64,000 nucleotides of DNA from Aequorivita sinensis (GTDB taxonomy: Bacteria; Bacteroidota; Bacteroidia; Flavobacteriales; Flavobacteriaceae): contig NZ_VDMC01000002.1 of assembly GCF_006346335.1 (NCBI RefSeq), positions 525,632 through 589,631 on the forward strand. The letters are read 5' to 3'. This document shows, in pieces, positions 8,732 to 17,947 of the stretch; position 1 is the stretch's first letter; each line of letters opens with the position of its first letter. Below the pieces are notes generated by a model, which saw nothing but the letters and a program-made list of their open reading frames with translations, was not told where the DNA came from and made no database searches. The position numbers and the translations under genes are program-made.

Positions 8732-9223
8732 ATGAGCTATTTAAATCTAGATAAAAAGAAAACTGCAACAATTGCAAAAGAACTTAATGTCCTTTTAGCA
8801 GACTACCATTTATACTATCAAAAACTACGTAATTTCCATTGGAATATCGTTGGAAGTAATTTTTTCGAACTTCACGTAAAGTTTGAAGAAATGTATGACG
8901 ATGCTAAGTTAAAAGTAGATGAAATTGCAGAAAGAATTTTAACCCTTCGTTTCCAACCTACAAGTAATCTTTCAGATTATATTAAAATGAGTAACCTAGA
9001 AGAATCTTCAGAAAACACTAAAGATGTTGAAATGGTGAAAATTCTACTTGACGATCATGGGAAACTTCTAAAGCAGATGCGTAAGGTGGTTGAGAAAGCT
9101 AGCGGCGCTGATGATGAAGGAACAATCGATATGGTTGGAGGTTTTATAGGCCACATAGAAAAAATTAGCTGGATGCTAGATGCTTGGTTGATGAAAGCAA
9201 CCGATAATCATCCAGAAGCTTAA
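8732..9223 (+). CDS. dps: Dps-family ferritin-like DNA-protection protein
   Basis: 163 residues, the typical Dps length. The inter-subunit ferroxidase ligands are visible: NFHWNIVG (His), then FFELHVKFEEMYDDA (His, Asp/Glu) near residues 35-60. Dps dodecamers oxidise ferrous iron with peroxide, store the mineral and protect DNA under oxidative or starvation stress. It is a single-gene unit with its own promoter and terminator. No extended Lys-rich DNA-binding tail is visible beyond the short N-terminal LDKKKT stretch. Confidence 0.95.
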   Translation: MSYLNLDKKKTATIAKELNVLLADYHLYYQKLRNFHWNIVGSNFFELHVKFEEMYDDAKLKVDEIAERILTLRFQPTSNLSDYIKMSNLEESSENTKDVEMVKILLDDHGKLLKQMRKVVEKASGADDEGTIDMVGGFIGHIEKISWMLDAWLMKATDNHPEA

Positions 9224-9248
9224 TAAGTACTTAAGTTATAAGTTTAGC

Positions 9249-9287
9249 AACCGTGTTAGAAAAAAGATATTTTTAACACGGTTTTTT
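9249..9287 (+). terminator. Rho-independent terminator after dps
   Basis: Inverted repeat AACCGTGTTA / TAACACGGTT followed by seven T residues, about 25 bp after the dps stop. Confidence 0.85.
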
Positions 9288-9404
9288 TATTAGATTCATA
9301 TAAATATGCTTAATAACTTTATTAAATCAATATTTAAATTTGATACCTTTATGTTTTAAAATTAATTAACTTTCTTTTCTAAACCTGAAATTTAATAAGC
9401 AAAA

Positions 9405-11024
9405 ATGATGAATGGAATATTAGAGTTTTTGTCGAACATCCCTTGGTGGGCTTGGATACTTATAGTTTTATCAATAATCGCCATACGTGATGTTTTCTTT
9501 AATAAACGTCACACTATCAGTCACAACTTTCCTATAGTTGGTCATATTCGTTACATGCTCGAAAGTATTGGCCCTGAATTAAGGCAATATATAGTTGCCA
9601 ACAACAGAGAAGAACTTCCATTTAATAGAATTGAAAGAGGTTGGATTTATGCTTCGGCAAAAAATCAAAATAACTACGAAGGTTTTGGTACAGACCGTGA
9701 TATTTACGAGCCAAACTATATTTTTATAAATAATGCATTATTACCTTATAAGGTTGAAAAAGATAATCCGAATTACAAAAACCCATATTTTTTACCTTGT
9801 GCTAAGGTTATGGGAGCCTATAATAAACGTCGCAGACCTTACCGCCCTACGTCAATTATAAATGTTTCTGCAATGAGTTTTGGCTCTTTATCGGCACGTG
9901 CTGTAGAATCATTAAACAGAGGTTGTGCGCTATCCTATGCGTATCACAATACAGGTGAAGGTGGATTGTCGCCTTATCATAAAACCGGTGCCGATGTAGT
10001 GTTTCATTTCGGAACAGGATATTTTGGAGTTCGAGATGATGATGGCAATTTCTCGATGGAGAAAATGGTTAAAATGGTAAATGAAAATCCACAGGTTCGA
10101 GCTATAGAAGTAAAACTTTCTCAGGGTGCAAAACCAGGGAAAGGTGGGGTTCTTCCGGGAGCTAAAATCACAGAAGAACTTGCTGAAATAAGACACGTTC
10201 CTATTGGAAAAGATGTACTGTCTCCTCCTACACATTCAGCTTTTAAAGGTGTAAAAGGTTTAGTTGATTTTGTTGAAGATATTGCTCAAGAAACTGGCTT
10301 ACCTGTTGGAATTAAATCGGCTGTTGGTAGATTAAACGAATGGGAAGAGTTGGCTAAAATAATGAAGGAAACAGGTAAAGGTCCAGACTTTATTACAATT
10401 GATGGTGGTGAAGGTGGAACAGGTGCAGCACCTCCTAGCTTTGCAGACCACGTTTCGCTTCCTTGGCTTTTTGGTTTTGCTGAAGTTTATAAGATTTTTA
10501 AAAAACACGACTTATGTGATAGAGTAGTTTTTATTGGCAGCGGTAAACTAGGTTTTCCTGCAAAGGCTGCTATGGCTTTCTCGATGGGTGCAGACCTGAT
10601 AAACGTTGCTCGTGAAGCTATGATGAGCGTTGGATGTATTCAAGCACAGTTATGCCACACCAATACATGCCCTACAGGGGTTGCAACACAAAATAAATGG
10701 TTACAACGCGGTATAAATATTGAAGATAAATCGGTTAGAGCGCATTTCTATTTTAAAAACTTTAGAAAAGAACTTTTAGAAATGACTCACGCCTGTGGAT
10801 ATGAGCATCCTGCACAATTTACAATGGACGATGTAGATCTTACCGTTGGAGATAAGAACCTTATTAAAACCCTAGCTCAATCGTTTATGTATCACAAAGT
10901 ACCGGTGCCTTTTGAAAGCATGAAAGCGCTTGCACATTGTCCCTACCTAGGAGGAAATTTTCACGAAAAAGAAGCTAAAAAGGAAGTTAAGGAGATGAAG
11001 AAACTGAATAAAGTTCGCTACTAA
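9405..11024 (+). CDS. FMN-binding glutamate synthase-like protein, membrane-anchored
   Basis: 539 residues. An N-terminal transmembrane helix (about 10-27) precedes a domain like the FMN/Fe-S synthase domain of GltB. Visible motifs are INVSAMSFGSLS, EVKLSQGAKPGKGG, a TIDGGEGGTGAAP phosphate loop, and the 3Fe-4S cysteines of CIQAQLCHTNTCPTGVATQ (about 411-423). The glutaminase domain of full glutamate synthase is absent, as in archaeal-type and stand-alone relatives. True substrate is uncertain. ATG at 9405 is followed immediately by a second ATG, and either could be used. It converges on menE. Confidence 0.88.
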   Translation: MMNGILEFLSNIPWWAWILIVLSIIAIRDVFFNKRHTISHNFPIVGHIRYMLESIGPELRQYIVANNREELPFNRIERGWIYASAKNQNNYEGFGTDRDIYEPNYIFINNALLPYKVEKDNPNYKNPYFLPCAKVMGAYNKRRRPYRPTSIINVSAMSFGSLSARAVESLNRGCALSYAYHNTGEGGLSPYHKTGADVVFHFGTGYFGVRDDDGNFSMEKMVKMVNENPQVRAIEVKLSQGAKPGKGGVLPGAKITEELAEIRHVPIGKDVLSPPTHSAFKGVKGLVDFVEDIAQETGLPVGIKSAVGRLNEWEELAKIMKETGKGPDFITIDGGEGGTGAAPPSFADHVSLPWLFGFAEVYKIFKKHDLCDRVVFIGSGKLGFPAKAAMAFSMGADLINVAREAMMSVGCIQAQLCHTNTCPTGVATQNKWLQRGINIEDKSVRAHFYFKNFRKELLEMTHACGYEHPAQFTMDDVDLTVGDKNLIKTLAQSFMYHKVPVPFESMKALAHCPYLGGNFHEKEAKKEVKEMKKLNKVRY

Positions 11025-11048
11025 AAATTATGAAAACTCTTGGTTAGC

Positions 11049-12116
11049 TTAACCCTTGTTTAAAGTCTGTATAACCTCAACTCTCTTAATTTTTGAAGTT
11101 TCAGTATAAATAAACTGTGGAACGGTATAAACCTTTTTAGGCTTTTCGTATGCAGAAAGCGATGTAAAAGCTTCTGAAAAGTCCTTAAGTTCTAAAGTGT
11201 TTTCTGCTTCAACAATCATAATTACTCGCTCCCCTAATGCCTCATCTTTTTCTGAAGCGATAAAAAATGGGGTGTCTATATGAAGTGATAATTTTTCTTC
11301 AACTTCTTCAGGATGAACTTTAACACCTCCCGAATTAATAACGTTGTCTTTTCTTCCTAGGAAAATAAATGATGTTGGTGATATTAAGTTTACTACATCA
11401 TTGGTTACAACTACTTCTTCTGAAATTTTTGGAGCTGATATTCGCAAACACCCTTCCGAAGTCTGAGAAAACTTTACTGTAGGAAGCGCATTAAAAGCCT
11501 TAGACTTATCAATTCCGTTTAAAGCTCGGATTGCAATATGACTGATGGTTTCTGTCATCCCATACGTTGAAAAAGCTAGTGTATCTTGAAGTTGTAATTC
11601 TTTTTCTAGTTCTACTGAAACAGCTCCCCCACCTATAATTAACTTCTTCACTTTATACAAATCTTTCAATGAATGAAAAACTTGATAAGGCACCATAGCT
11701 GTAAAATCGAAGTCTATTTCTAAATTTTCCAAAGGGCTCTTAACAGGGGCTCTGGTATATAAATCCCAGCCTGCAATCATTCCACGGACAAGCATCATTT
11801 TTCCTGCAATATATGCTGCTGGAAGACACAATAACGCTTTACAGTATTCTTTTAAGTCGAAGTAATTTACAGTTGCAGTGGCACTGTTAAAAACATGGTC
11901 TTTCTGAAGTTTAATAACTTTAGGAGTACCTGTAGACCCAGAAGTTTTAACAGTAATAAAATCTTTTTCATCTAGCCATTCTAAAATAAAATTCCCAATT
12001 GCTACTTCGTATTCTTCCTTGCTATTGAGTAAAAATTCGGCGTGCTTCTTCAAACCTTCTTCAGCAGAAAAAGCTTCTCCATTTAATCTAAAATTTGGAT
12101 GTAGCAAACGTTTCAC
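11049..12116 (-). CDS. menE: o-Succinylbenzoate-CoA ligase
   Basis: 355 residues of the ANL/AMP-binding fold, shorter than the about 450-residue enterobacterial enzyme but normal for Bacteroidota. The P-loop is KTSGSTGTPKVI (about 57-68), with STYGMTETISH (A5), FLGRKDNVINSGG (A7/A8) and a C-terminal TSKIKR with the catalytic Lys. It activates o-succinylbenzoate to its CoA thioester in menaquinone synthesis. Start is a GTG whose G is shared with the TAG stop of the CPBP gene, implying translational coupling. It is last in a leftward operon with menC and menA. Confidence 0.92.
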   Translation of the reverse strand: MKRLLHPNFRLNGEAFSAEEGLKKHAEFLLNSKEEYEVAIGNFILEWLDEKDFITVKTSGSTGTPKVIKLQKDHVFNSATATVNYFDLKEYCKALLCLPAAYIAGKMMLVRGMIAGWDLYTRAPVKSPLENLEIDFDFTAMVPYQVFHSLKDLYKVKKLIIGGGAVSVELEKELQLQDTLAFSTYGMTETISHIAIRALNGIDKSKAFNALPTVKFSQTSEGCLRISAPKISEEVVVTNDVVNLISPTSFIFLGRKDNVINSGGVKVHPEEVEEKLSLHIDTPFFIASEKDEALGERVIMIVEAENTLELKDFSEAFTSLSAYEKPKKVYTVPQFIYTETSKIKRVEVIQTLNKG

Positions 12117-13087
12117 TAATCTATGTAAGTTGAATTAGATTCATTTTCTTCAATTACAACTATTGGCTCTTCAACTCTACCAAATAATTTTCCGCTCCAA
12201 TCTGTCCATTTATAGCGCCACGCCATTAAAAGCAGGAAAATTGGGTAAATAATCAGTACCGGGGCAACTACATCAAAACCAGCAGAAGGGTCGGAAACAT
12301 CTTTAAAAATTGAGTTTGTTTGAAATACCGTCCAATCTGCAGTTACTAGTAGCGCTGTAATTAAGTTGTTCCCTGCGTGAAATCCGAGGGCAAGCTCCAT
12401 TCCTTCATCCATTAAGGTCATAATTCCTAGGAAAAACCCTGTCCCGATATAATATATCATTATAACATTCCCTAGTTTGTCAACCTCTGGATTTGCTAGG
12501 TGCAGCGCACCAAATATTACAGATGTTACAACCAAAGGAATCCATTTATTTTTAACAATAACACCGATTCCCTGCATTAAATAACCTCGAAAGAGATATT
12601 CTTCAAAACTTGTTTGTAAGGGTATCATTACCACTGCTATTAATGCTAAAATTAAGAATGGCACCAATTCAAATTGAAGTACATAATCTTCTGGATTGCT
12701 GTTGTAATCTAACAATGTAACTACCAAAGTCGTTATTGTAATTAGCCCAAAACCAAAGAAAACTCTTCCCCAGTCGGTTTTTTTACGCGAAGTTGTTAAG
12801 GTTACAAAAGGTTGTTTATGTAGGTATTTCACCACCAAAATAATTGCCGCTAAGCCTACAGCAAAACTTAACAACATCAGGAAAAAGGTTAAGTTCGAAT
12901 CTAATACCGTCATCAAAACCCCAGGATCTTGTACCGATTCTATATCTCCACCTTCAGTCATTACCTTCAGCATTACAGCAACCAAAAATGGAATTGAACC
13001 TAATTGACTTGCTATGAAAATAATTAGAAATCCTACTAAATAACGCCACCAGTCGTGAAGAAAATTAAAAGCTTGTTTTATGTACAT
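12116..13087 (-). CDS. CPBP-family intramembrane glutamic protease
   Basis: 323 residues with about eight hydrophobic helices. The CPBP (Rce1-like) motifs are present: FEEYLFRGYLM (EExxxR), VIFGALHLAN (FxxxH) and GFHAGNNLI (HxxxN). Catalytic Glu and His are therefore intact. Family members cleave C-terminal peptides of prenylated proteins or modify other membrane substrates; the substrate here is unknown. It sits inside the menaquinone gene run, between menC and menE, and overlaps menE by one base. Confidence 0.9.
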   Translation of the reverse strand: MYIKQAFNFLHDWWRYLVGFLIIFIASQLGSIPFLVAVMLKVMTEGGDIESVQDPGVLMTVLDSNLTFFLMLLSFAVGLAAIILVVKYLHKQPFVTLTTSRKKTDWGRVFFGFGLITITTLVVTLLDYNSNPEDYVLQFELVPFLILALIAVVMIPLQTSFEEYLFRGYLMQGIGVIVKNKWIPLVVTSVIFGALHLANPEVDKLGNVIMIYYIGTGFFLGIMTLMDEGMELALGFHAGNNLITALLVTADWTVFQTNSIFKDVSDPSAGFDVVAPVLIIYPIFLLLMAWRYKWTDWSGKLFGRVEEPIVVIEENESNSTYID

Positions 13088-13125
13088 TTTATAAAAGTTT
13101 GATTTTTATGAAAGTGATTTGATTG

Positions 13126-14163
13126 TTAAAACTTAAAATTCCATTCTGCTTCTGCATCGTAATGCAAAGCTCCATCTGCAACGTTAAGAGGGCTGTCTAT
13201 GTTATTTGTATACAAACTACCTGTACCTAGACCTTGAGGTAATTTACTGTTTTTTGTAAAAGTGTATTGTGAAATTGTATTTAAACCTATATTACTTTCT
13301 AAGGCAGAGGTAATCCACCAACCTGCATTGTATTTTTCAGCTAATTTAATCCAAGTATCACTTCCCTGAATCCCACCAATTAATGAAGGTTTTAGGATAA
13401 TGTATTGCGGTTTTATAGTGTCAAGAAGCTTCTGTTTCTCTTCTTCTAAAAACACCCCTATTAACTCTTCATCTAAAGCAATAGAAAGCGGTGTATCTTC
13501 ACAAAGACGCGCCATTTCTTGCCATTGTCCTTGTTTGATTGGTTGTTCGATAGAATGTAATTTTAAATCTGATAATACCTTCAACTTTTCTAAAGCTTCC
13601 TTAGGGGAAAATGCACCATTTGCATCTACCCTGAGTTCAACTTCTTGTGGTGAAAACTCTTTTCTTATGGATTTTAAAAGTTCTATTTCAGTTTTAAAGT
13701 CGATAGCTCCAATTTTCATTTTGATGCAAGTGAAGCCTTGCTTTAGTTTTTCTGAAATTTGTTCTTTCATAAAGCTTTTGTCCCCCATCCAAACCAAGCC
13801 ATTAATGGGAATAGCTTCTTCTCCACGCGTAAATGCAGAAGGATAGATTTCAAAAGGGTTTTTGGAGTTTAAAGATTGGATAGCAGCTTCAACCCCAAAC
13901 TGAATAGATGGAAACTCTGTTAAAGCTTCGTAGAGATTATCTTTTCCTAAATCAATATTATCGCAAACCCATTGAAGTTTCTCTTCGTAATCTGGGCGGT
14001 CGTCAATACTTAAACCTCTTAAGATACCACACTCCCCTACTCCAAAACTGTTTTCAGTTTTCAGGATAATGAAAAAAGTTTCTTTAGTATTTAAAACGCC
14101 TCGAGAGGTTCCACTCGGGCGTTTAAAGTTTAGAATATGTTTTTTGAAATGTGCTTTAATCAT
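13126..14163 (-). CDS. menC: o-Succinylbenzoate synthase
   Basis: 345 residues, enolase superfamily. The catalytic pattern is present: FTCIKMKIGA (KxK), ELRVDANGAF and SIEQPIK (metal ligands Asp and Glu), IALDEELIG (third ligand) and YIILKPSLIGG (second Lys). MenC dehydrates SHCHC to o-succinylbenzoate. Superfamily members with this pattern can also be dipeptide epimerases, but the flanking menA and menE favour MenC. ATG at 14161-14163. Confidence 0.92.
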   Translation of the reverse strand: MIKAHFKKHILNFKRPSGTSRGVLNTKETFFIILKTENSFGVGECGILRGLSIDDRPDYEEKLQWVCDNIDLGKDNLYEALTEFPSIQFGVEAAIQSLNSKNPFEIYPSAFTRGEEAIPINGLVWMGDKSFMKEQISEKLKQGFTCIKMKIGAIDFKTEIELLKSIRKEFSPQEVELRVDANGAFSPKEALEKLKVLSDLKLHSIEQPIKQGQWQEMARLCEDTPLSIALDEELIGVFLEEEKQKLLDTIKPQYIILKPSLIGGIQGSDTWIKLAEKYNAGWWITSALESNIGLNTISQYTFTKNSKLPQGLGTGSLYTNNIDSPLNVADGALHYDAEAEWNFKF

Positions 14164-14201
14164 TAAACAACCCCTTGCCTATGCTTAGGGAAAAGTTAAA
14201 A

Positions 14202-14882
14202 TTATAAATCAATAGACTCCCCGATTTCGAATAACATTAAATCTTTATTAGCGTCATAAAACTTACGCTTTGCCTCCTCGTGGTCTATTTCAATATAGCC
14301 AAATGTATCGTAATGAACACCAAGAACCTTATCGCATTGAACATAATCACTAGCAATAATAGCATCGTCTATTCCCATTGTAAAATTATCTCCAATAGGT
14401 AGAATTGCTAAGTCTAATTTAGTTCGCAGAGGAATCAATTTCATATCCATAGTTAAGGCTGTATCACCTGCTATGTAAATATTTTTATGTTCGCCCTCAA
14501 TAACGAATCCGCCAGGTTGTCCACCATAGCTACCATCAGGAAAAGAACTTGTATGAATAGCTGTAACGTATTTTACATTTCCAAAATCGAATTTCCAGCT
14601 ACCGCCGTGATTCATTGGGTGAACCTCGATACCCTTTTTTTCGTAATGTGTTGCAATTTCAAAATTACTTACAATTATAGCACCCGTTCTTCTAGCAATA
14701 TTTGCAGCATCGAGGGTGTGATCCTGATGAGCGTGAGTAAGTAAAATGTAATCTGCCTTTAGGGAGTCAACATCTACTTTATCTTTTGCAAGTTCGTTTC
14801 CAGATATAAATGGATCTACTAAAATGTGTTTCCCTTTAATTTCAAGGGCTAAGCAATTATGTCCGTAATATGTAATTTTCAT
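14202..14882 (-). CDS. UPF0173-type metallo-beta-lactamase-fold hydrolase
   Basis: 226 residues. It opens MKITYYGHNCLALEIKG and has the metal-binding HAHQDH motif (about 49-54), further His at HPMNHGGSW and HTSSF, and AGDTALTMDM. Relatives (UPF0173, YtkL/UlaG-like) are metal-dependent hydrolases of unknown substrate. It lies 15 bp after menA and 38 bp before menC on the same strand, so co-transcription with menaquinone genes is likely. No direct role in the pathway is known to me. Confidence 0.88.
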   Translation of the reverse strand: MKITYYGHNCLALEIKGKHILVDPFISGNELAKDKVDVDSLKADYILLTHAHQDHTLDAANIARRTGAIIVSNFEIATHYEKKGIEVHPMNHGGSWKFDFGNVKYVTAIHTSSFPDGSYGGQPGGFVIEGEHKNIYIAGDTALTMDMKLIPLRTKLDLAILPIGDNFTMGIDDAIIASDYVQCDKVLGVHYDTFGYIEIDHEEAKRKFYDANKDLMLFEIGESIDL

Positions 14883-14896
14883 GATATGTGTTTTTT

Positions 14897-15856
14897 CTAC
14901 ATAAATATACTAAACAAGACAGCAAACAAAAAAGTGCCTAGTGCAACCTTTTTTAATTCGGCGTCTAACAATCTTGGAATTTTGTTAGTAAACACGGTTT
15001 TAATGTTTAATAAAAAAGGAATAAAAGCAATAATATAAACAAATTGCAATGCTTCTCGATAATTCAATGCAGTATAAAGAATAGCGCAAGCAATTCCAAA
15101 AATCAATAAAAAGGCGTGATATCTTTTAGCTTTGTCTATACCAAGCTTTACTACTAAAGTGTTTTTTCCAACAGCAGCATCGTTATCAATATCGCGCATA
15201 TTATTCAAATTTAACACTGCAGTGCTAAAACAACCTACTGCTATGGCTGGCAACAGTAATTCCCATTTTAAATTATGTGTAAACAAGAAGAAACTACCTA
15301 AAACACTTAATATTCCGAAGAAAAGAAATACAAAAATATCTCCTAAGCCCGAGTATCCATAAGCATTTTTACCAACTGTATATTTTACCGCTGCTATAAT
15401 AGACGCAATTGTGAGATTAAAAAATATAAAAGAAATTATAAAGTTTTCATTTCCGAAGGCTAAGAAAATTAAGAAAGTCGCCAACAAGAAAGTGAATGCT
15501 CCCACCACAAACATTCCAATTTTCATTTGCTTTGGTGTAATAATTCCCGAAGCAACCATTCGTTTTTCGCCTTCTCTTTTAGCATCGGTTCCGCGAACAC
15601 CATCGCCATAATCATTTGCAAAATTGGACAGAACTTGAAAGCCAACAGTAACCATAATCGCTAGCCAAAAAATAGGAGAACTTAATACAGTTGAGTGAGT
15701 TAAGTATTCTACCCCTCCAAAATCGAGGTCAGCTTGAGACTGTAATACATGATTTCTCTCAATTATTCCAGCAGTTGCTCCTATGATAATTCCCGATACC
15801 GAAAGTGGAAGGGTACGTAATCTAGCGGCAGCAAACCAAGCCTTAATTTTTTTCAT
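14897..15856 (-). CDS. menA: 1,4-Dihydroxy-2-naphthoate polyprenyltransferase
   Basis: 319 residues, UbiA superfamily with about nine transmembrane helices. The first Asp-rich motif is FANDYGDGVRGTDAKREGEKR (read as NDYGD...D), the second NNMRDIDNDAAVGK; both bind the Mg-diphosphate of the prenyl donor. It prenylates DHNA in the inner membrane to demethylmenaquinone. It is first in the leftward operon, 20 bp downstream of a consensus promoter. Confidence 0.95.
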   Translation of the reverse strand: MKKIKAWFAAARLRTLPLSVSGIIIGATAGIIERNHVLQSQADLDFGGVEYLTHSTVLSSPIFWLAIMVTVGFQVLSNFANDYGDGVRGTDAKREGEKRMVASGIITPKQMKIGMFVVGAFTFLLATFLIFLAFGNENFIISFIFFNLTIASIIAAVKYTVGKNAYGYSGLGDIFVFLFFGILSVLGSFFLFTHNLKWELLLPAIAVGCFSTAVLNLNNMRDIDNDAAVGKNTLVVKLGIDKAKRYHAFLLIFGIACAILYTALNYREALQFVYIIAFIPFLLNIKTVFTNKIPRLLDAELKKVALGTFLFAVLFSIFM

Positions 15857-15875
15857 TCACTGTTTATTTGGCTCG

Positions 15876-15906
15876 CAAAAATACATTTAAAAAAGTGCTG
15901 CTCCAA
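15876..15906 (-). promoter_or_regulatory. Bacteroidota-type promoter for the menA-menE operon
   Basis: On the minus strand: TTG (15904-15906), a 20-bp spacer, TATTTTTG (15876-15883). Exact consensus, 20 bp upstream of the menA ATG. Confidence 0.75.
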
Positions 15907-15969
15907 TTTTTTGAATTAGTGCTTTTTAGATTCAATTATTTATATTAGCATCTATAAAATCAAAAACGA

Positions 15970-16347
15970 ATGAATAAATCTAGTTTTAACAATATTGCTT
16001 TACTGCTATTACGCTTAGGTTTTGGTGGTTTGATGCTTACTCACGGATTACCAAAGTTGCAGAAACTACTTGCTGGGGATTTAACTTTTAGAGACCCTAT
16101 TGGTGTGGGAGAACCAGCTTCTTTAATTTTAGCCGTACTTAGCGAGGCAATATTCCCAATTCTAATTATTATTGGATTTAAAACTCGTCTATCTTCAATT
16201 CCCGTAATTATTACAATGGCGGTTGCAGCTTTTATCGTACACGCAAATGACCCTTTTGCAGTAAAAGAAAAAGCTATCTTATTCTTAATTGGATTTATTG
16301 CAATTGCTTTACTAGGTCCAGGAAAGTTTTCTATAGATAAGAAATAA
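15970..16347 (+). CDS. DoxX-family membrane protein
   Basis: 125 residues with four hydrophobic helices. It has the family features LLRLGFGGLMLTHGLPKL at the N-terminus, then PIGVGEPASLILAVLSEAIFPILI, and ends FLIGFIAIALLGPGKFSIDKK. DoxX-like proteins are small inner-membrane proteins linked to quinone or redox functions; specific activity is not known. It is divergent from menA, separated by 113 bp that hold the men promoter. Confidence 0.88.
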   Translation: MNKSSFNNIALLLLRLGFGGLMLTHGLPKLQKLLAGDLTFRDPIGVGEPASLILAVLSEAIFPILIIIGFKTRLSSIPVIITMAVAAFIVHANDPFAVKEKAILFLIGFIAIALLGPGKFSIDKK

Positions 16348-16377
16348 GTTGCTCTATTTAGAATTGAACGATAAAAG

Positions 16378-17382
16378 TTAATTGAAAATCTTTACTAGCA
16401 ATTCCTTCAGCAAGTCTCCTTGTGGAACGTTTGCTGCACCTACCCCTTTGCTTTTCATATCAACTTCACGAATGGCCGCAATAATTGCACTCACCTTTTT
16501 CATTGGGTAATTTGCTGCTGCTGTTTGATAATCTTTTACAAAAAACGGATGTACCCCTAGTACTTTCGCTGCTTCACTTTTGTTTGAAAGCGCGTGGTAT
16601 TTCAATAATTTTGAGAAAAAACTATACAGTAATGCAATTGTCATTACCAGCGGATTGTTTTTCGGGTTTTGCGAGAAGTATTGAATAATTGCAAATGCCT
16701 TCTTTATATCCTTAGATCCTATTGCATTTTGAAGTTCGAAATTATTAAAGTCCTTACTTATTCCTATATTTTCTTCAATTATTTGAGGTGTAATTTGTTC
16801 TCCAGGTTTTAGAATCAACTGAAGTTTTTCTAATTCGTTATTTACTTTGCTTAAGTCGTTACCAAGAAATTCGACAAGCATTTGAGCTGCTTTGGGAGTA
16901 ATGGTATACCCTTTTCCCGCTAAAACTCGTTTAATCCAATCTGGAACTTGATTGTCGTAAAGTTTTTTGCTTTCAAAAATAACTCCGGTTTTAGCGATTG
17001 TTTTTGCGAGCTTTTTACGTTTATCTAAGGTTTTATATTTATAACAAAGTACCAATATAGTAGTTGGTTGTGGATTTTCGGCGTAAGGCACAAGGTTTTC
17101 AATTGTGCGAAATAGGTCTTGCGCTTCTTTAACAATAATAACTTGTTTTTCTGCCATCATGGGAAATCGTTTGGCATTGCTGATTATTTCATCAACAGAA
17201 ACATCACGACCATAAAGCACCATTTGGTTGAACCCTTTTTCCTCTTCAGATAAAACATGCTCTTCTATATATTTAGCTATCCCATCAATATAATACGGTT
17301 CTTCTCCCATCAAAAAATAGATAGGTTTTGTTTTTCCGTTTTTAATATCAGTTATAATGGACTTTACTTTGTCGAGTGGCAT
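16378..17382 (-). CDS. holA: DNA polymerase III subunit delta (clamp loader)
   Basis: 334 residues, the family's usual length. It begins with a P-loop-like N-terminal domain (PIYFLMGEEPYYID, about 20-33; a non-Walker variant as in delta) and contains KRFPMMAEKQVIIVKEAQ, then the middle helical lid domain and a collar domain ending DLLKELLVKIF. Delta opens the beta sliding clamp in the gamma complex. It converges with doxX and diverges from the HsdR-N-like gene. Confidence 0.9.
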   Translation of the reverse strand: MPLDKVKSIITDIKNGKTKPIYFLMGEEPYYIDGIAKYIEEHVLSEEEKGFNQMVLYGRDVSVDEIISNAKRFPMMAEKQVIIVKEAQDLFRTIENLVPYAENPQPTTILVLCYKYKTLDKRKKLAKTIAKTGVIFESKKLYDNQVPDWIKRVLAGKGYTITPKAAQMLVEFLGNDLSKVNNELEKLQLILKPGEQITPQIIEENIGISKDFNNFELQNAIGSKDIKKAFAIIQYFSQNPKNNPLVMTIALLYSFFSKLLKYHALSNKSEAAKVLGVHPFFVKDYQTAAANYPMKKVSAIIAAIREVDMKSKGVGAANVPQGDLLKELLVKIFN

Positions 17383-17468
17383 TGGACGATTTACGGTTAA
17401 CGATTGAAGATTTTAAGTAGAAGAAATCTAATTTTGAAATTTGAATTTTAATTTTTGAATCTTTGCAA

Positions 17469-17912
17469 ATGCAAAAGTTGAATTTTCCTCAGTATTCCTT
17501 CCGCTTCAAAAGTAGCGAAAATAAAACATTGGTTTTTGATGAAATTAGAAAAAAGTTCGTGGTACTCACTCCCGAAGAATGGGTGCGTTTACACGTAGTT
17601 CAATTTCTTTTACAAGAAAAAAACTACCCAAAAAGTCTTATAAATGTTGAAAAGCAATTAAAACTGAACAAAACAACCAAGCGTTATGATATTGTGGTTT
17701 TTAACAATGACGGGAGCATTTTTCTAATTGTGGAATGTAAGGCGCCTTCTATACCAATTAGTCAAATCACTTTTGATCAGATTGCTAGATACAATCTGGC
17801 TTTAAACGCGAGTTTTTTAATGGTTTCCAATGGGTTAGAGCATTACTACTGCCAGATGGATTATGAAAACGAACGCTATATTTTCCTAAAAGACATTCCG
17901 AACTATAAATAA
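17469..17912 (+). CDS. Stand-alone HsdR N-terminal-like (PD-(D/E)xK) protein
   Basis: 147 residues covering only the domain found at the N-terminus of type I restriction R subunits. It has an initial TPEEWVRLHVVQFL helix, then KRYDIVVFNNDG and FLIVECKAP, giving the D...ExK nuclease signature, and QIARYNLALNASFLMVSNG. No helicase domain or HsdM/HsdS neighbour exists, so it is not a restriction system. I recall this small protein beside holA in other Bacteroidota, which points to a housekeeping DNA role. The ATG at 17469 is preferred to a TTG two codons upstream. Confidence 0.8.
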   Translation: MQKLNFPQYSFRFKSSENKTLVFDEIRKKFVVLTPEEWVRLHVVQFLLQEKNYPKSLINVEKQLKLNKTTKRYDIVVFNNDGSIFLIVECKAPSIPISQITFDQIARYNLALNASFLMVSNGLEHYYCQMDYENERYIFLKDIPNYK

Positions 17913-17947
17913 ATTCATAATACCCCCTAAAAATCTATCTTTACAAC

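Noticed and set aside
17469..17912. Part of a type I restriction system
   Set aside because: No helicase domain and no HsdM or HsdS nearby.
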